DNA of 22,972 bases from a virus: the IMG/VR virus record IMGVR_UViG_3300048922_000217, positions 1 through 22,972 of that record. One strand, given 5' to 3'. Below are positions 19,597 through 22,972 of the stretch, piece after piece. Made by a program: the position numbers and the translations under genes. The notes under the pieces are model-generated. The model saw only the letters and a list, made by a program, of their open reading frames with translations, was not told where the DNA came from and made no database searches. Each line of letters starts with the position of its first letter. The first letter of the stretch is position 1.

Positions 19597-19886
19597 ATGC
19601 ACAACCTGAAATGCATTGCGACGTGCCAAGTTCAGGAGATCAGGTTGAGGCCGCTACGTGTGCCTACTGCCGGAGCTTGTTCCTGCCTGTACGTCGCTGG
19701 GGCGCGTTCTGCTCGAGCAAGTGCCGCAACGACTTCGAGGCTGACTTCGGAGCGACCGGCGCGGTCGCCAGCGTGCGCAAGCTTCGAAAGGGTGTATCCG
19801 TAGTGATCCACCTCAACGGGCCGGCGGCCGAGCGGGCGCTCAAATTTGGAATTCGTGAGCCAGTTAGGTTGACCAGAAAACCGTGA
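19593..19886 (+). CDS. Treble-clef-like zinc protein (97 aa)
   Basis: ATG at 19593 overlaps the previous stop as ATGA. Residues about 23-45 carry CAYCRSLFLPVRRWGAFCSS with KC next: CxxC, then WGAFCSxxC, a treble-clef pattern like the small FCS/MYND-type or DUF2116-like proteins. The second half (SVRKLRKGVSVVIHLNGPAA) is strand-rich and includes a PAAERALKFGIREPV helix. I do not recognise a known function. It ends as GTGA overlap with the excisionase gene. Confidence 0.66.
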   Translation: MNAQPEMHCDVPSSGDQVEAATCAYCRSLFLPVRRWGAFCSSKCRNDFEADFGATGAVASVRKLRKGVSVVIHLNGPAAERALKFGIREPVRLTRKP

Positions 19887-20098
19887 CCATGCTGACCGAA
19901 CAGGATGCCCGCCGGATTGCGGTTGCTGCTGTCGAGGAGGTACTGGCCCGCCGGCCAGTCCCCACGGCAGTGACACTCAAACAGGCCGCAGAGATACTCA
20001 ACGTTCACCCAAACACGGCTCGCAAGTTGAAGTTGCCCCGTAACCGAGCCGGATTGATCAACTATGAGGATGTGTTGGCGGTCAAAGCTTCCAGATAA
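19883..20098 (+). CDS. Probable excisionase or AlpA/MerR-type HTH protein (71 aa)
   Basis: The protein (EQDARRIAVAAVEEVLARRP, VTLKQAAEILNVHPNTARKL, NRAGLINYEDVLAVK) has the HTH_17 pattern of DNA-binding excisionases: VTLKQAAEILNV as helix 1 and HPNTARKL as recognition helix. It is the last gene of the rightward operon and overlaps the convergent integrase by 37 bp, a place typical for xis. GTG at 19883 (GTGA overlap) or ATG at 19889 may be the start. An AlpA-like regulator is the alternative. Confidence 0.7.
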   Translation: MTMLTEQDARRIAVAAVEEVLARRPVPTAVTLKQAAEILNVHPNTARKLKLPRNRAGLINYEDVLAVKASR

Positions 20099-21123
20099 TC
20101 CGACCACCATTGCATCATGTTGCGGCGTTCGTTCAGGTACTCGGCGCGATGATACGCCGCGCGAACGTCGTCGCTCTCCTGATGATGCAACTGGCGCTCT
20201 ATCGCGTCCTTACTCCACAGCTTCGACTCGTTCAGTACCGAAGATGCCACGGTGCGGAAACCGTGCCCCGTCATCCGACCGCGGTACCCCATCCGGTAAA
20301 GTGCATAGAGGAGAGTGTTGCTCGATATGCCGCCCATGGGGTTGACCTCGGACGCGAGAAAGTATTGGCTGTCATTGCCCAATGCTTTCAGATCATCGAG
20401 GAGCGCGATCGACTGTCTCGACAGCGGGACCACATGGGGCGTGCGGCTCTCGCCTTCACCTTTCATGCGCTCAGCCGGAATCACCCATGTTACCGGATCG
20501 CGGATCTCTGGCCACTGCGCCTGGATCAGCTCCGTTGTGCGGGTGAACGTATGCGCCAGCAGCATCAGACCCAGGCGCGTCACCGCATCGCCGCTGTAGC
20601 CGTCGATATCCGCCATGAGCTTCGGAAGCTCGGCCGCCGTGACCGCCGGCATACGTCGTTTGCGGCGCGAGGGTAAGACCCTCGACAGGCCGGCGGCGGG
20701 ATGCTGCTCGATGTGCCCGCTATCGACCGCCAGGTCAAATATGTCCCGTATCCGCTGCCCGAGCCGGTGAGCCGTCTCGACCTTCCCGGCATCGGCGACC
20801 CCGGTGACGAGCTGCACGAGCTCAACGCGCTTTATTTCGGTCAGACGCTTCTCGGCCAGCGTCGGTAGCACGTAGTCGCGGATGCTGTTCTCGATGGTGC
20901 GCTGATTGGCCGCATTGTCCAGGCTAGGCAGCTTCAGTTTCAGCCATACTTCGGTCGCGGCGCCAAAGGTCATCGTTGAGCCCCCGCTGGCGGTAAGCTC
21001 CCGCTCGCGTTCCTCTGCCCAGGCCACCGCTTCGCGCTTCGTGCGCCTGGTAGCTGAGTCGCGGACCCCGTTAACGCAGACGTGGGCGCGATATCCATCC
21101 CTGTGGGGAACGATGCTGGCCAC
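20062..21123 (-). CDS. int: Tyrosine recombinase / phage integrase
   Basis: This site-specific recombinase would integrate the phage at tRNA-Ser. Numbering from GTG at 21123: arm-binding N-part ASIVPHRDGYRAHVCVNGVR and TKREAVAWA, core-binding domain in the middle, then catalytic R195 (FTRTTELI), K221 (MKGEGESRTPHVVPLS), H287 and R290 (HGFRTVAS), H313 (HHQ region), and nucleophile Y324 (AAYHRAEYL). All six expected residues are present. I prefer GTG at 21123 because the protein then begins like family members (ASIV..., G..RA.V) and GGGGGA lies ten bases upstream. ATG at 21168 adds 15 residues and has no ribosome site. Confidence 0.9.
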   Translation of the reverse strand: MASIVPHRDGYRAHVCVNGVRDSATRRTKREAVAWAEERERELTASGGSTMTFGAATEVWLKLKLPSLDNAANQRTIENSIRDYVLPTLAEKRLTEIKRVELVQLVTGVADAGKVETAHRLGQRIRDIFDLAVDSGHIEQHPAAGLSRVLPSRRKRRMPAVTAAELPKLMADIDGYSGDAVTRLGLMLLAHTFTRTTELIQAQWPEIRDPVTWVIPAERMKGEGESRTPHVVPLSRQSIALLDDLKALGNDSQYFLASEVNPMGGISSNTLLYALYRMGYRGRMTGHGFRTVASSVLNESKLWSKDAIERQLHHQESDDVRAAYHRAEYLNERRNMMQWWSDYLEALTANTSS

Positions 21124-21125
21124 TG

Positions 21126-21167
21126 TGCGTAAATCCCCCAACTCGCGTGCGTAAAGCGATTTACGCA
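21126..21167. repeat. TGCGTAAA repeats at the int start, candidate Int/Xis or operator site
   Basis: TGCGTAAA occurs at 21126-21133 and 21148-21155. Its perfect inverse TTTACGCA is at 21160-21167, with GCGA between the last two. If int starts at 21123, all three lie immediately upstream of the coding sequence. They could be arm-type sites for integrase, or an operator for autoregulation. A related TGCGTAG lies near 21246. Confidence 0.52.
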
Positions 21168-21276
21168 TATCTGTGGTAACTTGTGGAGCGAATACCCAAC
21201 TTGGGATTCACATCATCGTATTTCGCCGGGATTTGTGCGGCAAAATGCGTAGCACTCACAACGTTCAACAGTTTAA

Positions 21277-21310
21277 TGGCGGACAGAGTGGGATTCGAAC
21301 CCACGAACAC
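21277..21310. other. Inferred phage attachment region (tRNA 3' half)
   Basis: Integrase reads away from this end and its gene lies about 150 bp from the tRNA CCA. The intact tRNA is retained on the chromosomal side, as when a phage carries a copy of the tRNA 3' end. The exact core is unknown because the opposite junction is outside the window. The coordinates are approximate. Confidence 0.45.
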
Positions 21311-21368
21311 CCGTGAAGATGTTACTGGATTTCCAATCCAGCGCCTTCGACCGCTCGGCCATCTGTCC
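21277..21368 (-). tRNA. tRNA-Ser (GGA anticodon)
   Basis: Read on the minus strand, GGACAGA (21368-21362) pairs with TCTGTCC (21287-21281). A G discriminator and encoded CCA end the gene at 21277. The anticodon stem CTGGA/TCCAG with loop TTGGAAA gives anticodon GGA (serine, UCC). A long variable arm and the T-loop GGTTCGAATCC are present. The 92-nt length is normal for class II tRNA-Ser. It is the probable host attachment gene. Confidence 0.95.
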
Positions 21369-21394
21369 GTTCAATCACTTACGCTCGTTCACTG

Positions 21395-21414
21395 GCGGCG
21401 GCACTAGCCGCCGC
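21395..21414. repeat. GC-rich perfect hairpin
   Basis: GCGGCGGC and GCCGCCGC are perfect 8-bp arms around ACTA, between the tRNA and the lipoprotein gene. No T-run follows on either strand. It could be a processing or structural element at the end of the dapA/lipoprotein transcript, or in the tRNA leader. Confidence 0.5.
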
Positions 21415-21443
21415 GGCAGTCACGGCAGTGCCCCGATCACCCC

Positions 21444-21469
21444 GCGGCAAAAAGCGTGGTTTTTGCCGC
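21444..21469 (-). terminator. Hairpin with A/T stem base, possible terminator of dapA operon
   Basis: GCGGCAAAAA and TTTTTGCCGC are perfect 10-bp arms separated by six bases, 34 bp after the lipoprotein stop. The A/T part lies inside the loop-side of the stem, not after a GC stem, so it is not a classic rho-independent terminator, though it could still stop transcription. Confidence 0.4.
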
Positions 21470-21502
21470 TCATCAGTGAGGCGGGGACGCAAATATACAT
21501 CG

Positions 21503-21811
21503 TTACGCTTGCGGAGGCGCCTGCTTTGGGACGTTAAACGGCGGGGGCGCGTCCAGGCAGGGGTCCTTCTTGCCTCGGCGGGGTGGCTCGGGGGTATTGA
21601 GGGCCGGGATCTTCAGGGCGCTCGAGCTGTCCGGGGCATCAAATCCGGGAGGGATCTTCAGCGGTGCAATGCTTTTGGCCCGCATATAAGGCTTGGTGTC
21701 GTGACACGAGCCACCGAGGTTGCGCAAATGCTGGCACCCCGTCAGACCCATAACAGCCGCTAAAACACCCAACAGCGCGAGGCGCTGCGTCGTCAAAAAG
21801 CTCGTGGTCAA
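21503..21811 (-). CDS. Short BamC-like lipoprotein (102 aa)
   Basis: The TTG at 21811 lies one base after the dapA stop, with GGGAG upstream. The signal (LALLGVLAAVMGLTGCQHL) ends in the lipobox LTGC, so the mature protein begins with lipidated Cys at about 26. Then KPYMRAKSIAPLKIPPGFDA and ALKIPALNTPEPPR resemble the N-terminal unstructured part of BamC, which follows dapA in E. coli, where it binds BamD. It lacks the two folded helix-grip domains of BamC (about 340 aa), leaving mostly a Pro-rich tail. It is probably a reduced BamC, or an unrelated lipoprotein in the same place. Confidence 0.7.
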   Translation of the reverse strand: MTTSFLTTQRLALLGVLAAVMGLTGCQHLRNLGGSCHDTKPYMRAKSIAPLKIPPGFDAPDSSSALKIPALNTPEPPRRGKKDPCLDAPPPFNVPKQAPPQA

Positions 21812-21812
21812 C

Positions 21813-22688
21813 CTATAAAACTCCCGCAGTGCTCAAGGCGGCCAGAACGGCCGGCTGGTACTGCGCAGACAGCTCTGTCAGCGGCAGCCGGATGCCGCTC
21901 CCGATCATTCCCATCCGCATCAACGCCCACTTGGTGGGAATTGGATTCGCTTCCAGAAACAGGTCGCGATGTAAAGCCGCAATCGGCTCATCGAGCTGTG
22001 CGGCTGCAGCCGCGTCGCCCTTCAACGCGGCCGCGACCATGTCCGACATCGCGCGCGGAGCGACGTTGGCGGTTACGGAGATGACCCCCTTCGCGCCTGC
22101 CAGGATGGAACGGCGCGTAGTCGCATCGTCTCCGCTGAGGACGTCAAAATCCTTCGGGCAGATGTCGACTAGCTTCCGCACCCGCTCCAGGTCAGGCACG
22201 GCCTCTTTGACCGCGACGATTCCGGGAAGTTGCGAGAGCCGCTGCACCGTAGCCGGGAGCATGTCGACTGCCGTCCGCGCGGGCACGTTATACATGATCA
22301 AGGGCGCGCGCGCCGCGCGAGATACCGCTGCGAAATGCTGATACAGGCCTTCCTGAGTGGGTCGGTTGTACGCTGGCGTAACCACCAGCAGACCGTCGAC
22401 CGGCAGCTCCGACATTTTCCGCGCACGCTCGACGGTGGTGGCGGTACTGCTGGTACCGACGCCCACAATCACCTGCATCCGCTTACGGACGTGGCTGCAG
22501 GCGCGCTCCGTGAGCTCCCACAGCTCGGAATCGCTCAAGGTAGCGGACTCACCGGTAGTGCCGCCGACCACGATCCCGCTCGTGCCGCTGGCTGCGTGAA
22601 AGTCGAGGAGGCGCTCCCACGCACCAAAATCGACGGCGCCATCCGGCCGCATGGGCGTCGCAATCGCGACCAGACTGCCTGAAAACAT
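21813..22688 (-). CDS. dapA: 4-hydroxy-tetrahydrodipicolinate synthase
   Basis: DapA condenses pyruvate with aspartate semialdehyde, the first committed step of the lysine and diaminopimelate pathway. The 291-residue protein keeps the active-site residues at E. coli numbering: T44/T45 (GGTTGES), Y107 (PAYNRP), Y133 (MYNVPART), R138 and Schiff-base K161 (VAVKEA). It is an intact TIM barrel of normal length. ATG at 22688 follows TAGGAAG. It is transcribed away from gcvR and immediately before the BamC-like lipoprotein. It is a host gene, not phage. Confidence 0.96.
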   Translation of the reverse strand: MFSGSLVAIATPMRPDGAVDFGAWERLLDFHAASGTSGIVVGGTTGESATLSDSELWELTERACSHVRKRMQVIVGVGTSSTATTVERARKMSELPVDGLLVVTPAYNRPTQEGLYQHFAAVSRAARAPLIMYNVPARTAVDMLPATVQRLSQLPGIVAVKEAVPDLERVRKLVDICPKDFDVLSGDDATTRRSILAGAKGVISVTANVAPRAMSDMVAAALKGDAAAAAQLDEPIAALHRDLFLEANPIPTKWALMRMGMIGSGIRLPLTELSAQYQPAVLAALSTAGVL

Positions 22689-22755
22689 TGATCTTCCTAG
22701 GTGTTCGCGGCCCGCATGTTACGAGCCGACGCTCCGGCTAAGCAAGCTGTGCGAG

Positions 22756-22784
22756 CTGTGACGAGGGTCCTTAGCTGCTACAAT
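22756..22784 (+). promoter_or_regulatory. Candidate promoter of gcvR
   Basis: TACAAT at 22779-22784 is a near-consensus -10 with TGC before it (extended -10). The -35 (CTGTGA, 22756-22761, spacer 17) is poor. It precedes the gcvR start by about 36 bases. The 130-bp dapA-gcvR divergence must also hold a dapA promoter, which I could not assign. Confidence 0.5.
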
Positions 22785-22820
22785 GGGCATTGCAGACGAT
22801 GGAATGAAAATCACACGCAG

Positions 22821-22972
22821 ATGAAGCAGCACCTGGCCGTTTCGGCGATCGGTGGCGACCGCACGGGGATGGTTCACGAGCTGACGCGCGTGATCAGCGA
22901 GTGCGGCGGCAATATAAGTGAAAGCCGCATGGCGAGCCTCGGTACCGAGTTCGCGATGCTGCTGCTCGTGTC
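22821..22972 (+). CDS. gcvR: Glycine cleavage system regulatory protein GcvR (partial)
   Basis: The frame starts ATG at 22821 and is open to the window end, giving 50 residues: KQHLAVSAIGGDRTGMVHEL, TRVISECGGNISESRMASLG, TEFAMLLLV. This is the N-terminal ACT domain of GcvR, which in E. coli binds GcvA and represses the glycine cleavage operon; GDR.G.V..L.......GGNI..SRM is its signature. gcvR is divergent from dapA in many Gammaproteobacteria. The second ACT domain is outside the window. Confidence 0.9.
   Translation, partial: MKQHLAVSAIGGDRTGMVHELTRVISECGGNISESRMASLGTEFAMLLLV

Larger units (their letters stand above)
1..21276. mobile_element. Prophage (partial), short-tailed-phage-like, integrated at tRNA-Ser
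   Basis: The segment from the window start to the 3' end of tRNA-Ser carries terminase, portal, scaffold-like, replication, Cro/CI switch, recombination, excisionase and integrase genes in a phage order. The left end lies outside the window. The right boundary is inferred because integrase sits just beside the tRNA 3' end and everything beyond is chromosomal housekeeping (lipoprotein, dapA, gcvR). The packaging and head order (TerS, TerL, small proteins, connector-type portal, Bbp19-like, scaffold) suggests a BPP-1-like podovirus. No inactivating frameshift is seen in the visible genes, so the element may be intact. Confidence 0.93.

Noticed and set aside
1-22972. Diversity-generating retroelement, as in phage BPP-1
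   Set aside because: The head genes resemble BPP-1, so I looked for a reverse transcriptase and a template repeat, but none is visible in this window.
1-22972. CRISPR array, insertion sequence or toxin-antitoxin pair
   Set aside because: No regularly spaced repeats of CRISPR type, no transposase and no recognisable toxin found; the RHH protein at 10140-10346 has no toxin-like partner.

Overview
The window is the right-hand part of an integrated temperate phage plus its chromosomal flank, in a high-GC gammaproteobacterium. The host side (about 21277-22972) carries tRNA-Ser(GGA), a short BamC-like lipoprotein gene, dapA and the start of gcvR. This dapA/bamC neighbourhood with divergent gcvR is typical of Gammaproteobacteria. 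A Xanthomonadales/Steroidobacter-like host is my guess, not proven. The prophage runs from the tRNA 3' end leftwards and leaves the window at base 1, so major capsid, tail and lysis genes and the second attachment site are not seen.

Packaging and head genes lie on the minus strand, 1-6021: small and large terminase, portal of the head-to-tail connector type, a fibronectin-III-like protein, a Bbp19-like protein and a partial scaffold-like protein with a Gly/Ala-rich N-terminus. This order resembles BPP-1-like short-tailed phages. From 6022 to 10562, also minus, comes a tightly overlapped run of small genes, many with zinc-ribbon cysteine pairs. It also holds a lambda-O-like replication protein with an iteron-like cluster inside its gene, a ribbon-helix-helix protein and a Cro-like regulator. 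From cro to base 1 there is almost no non-coding DNA.

The switch is at 10563-11256. A small CI-like repressor gene (plus strand) is bracketed by two nearly identical 42-43 bp promoter/operator blocks in opposite orientation. One drives cro and the leftward operon. The other drives the rightward operon, 11257-20098. That operon contains an ERF single-strand annealing protein, a PD-(D/E)XK exonuclease, a coiled-coil partner, a DUF1367-like protein and a Ref-like HNH nuclease. About 17 small genes follow, including KTSC, HTH, ASCH and zinc-ribbon proteins, ending in a probable excisionase. The tyrosine integrase on the minus strand converges on the excisionase gene, overlapping it by 37 bp, and sits beside tRNA-Ser, the likely attachment site.

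Most gene junctions are ATGA, GTGA or TTGA overlaps, which I used to set many starts. The most interesting signals are the duplicated operator-promoter blocks, the iterons inside the replication gene, the repeats at the int start, and the unusual density of small zinc-binding proteins. No known anti-phage system, CRISPR array, transposon or reverse transcriptase was found.
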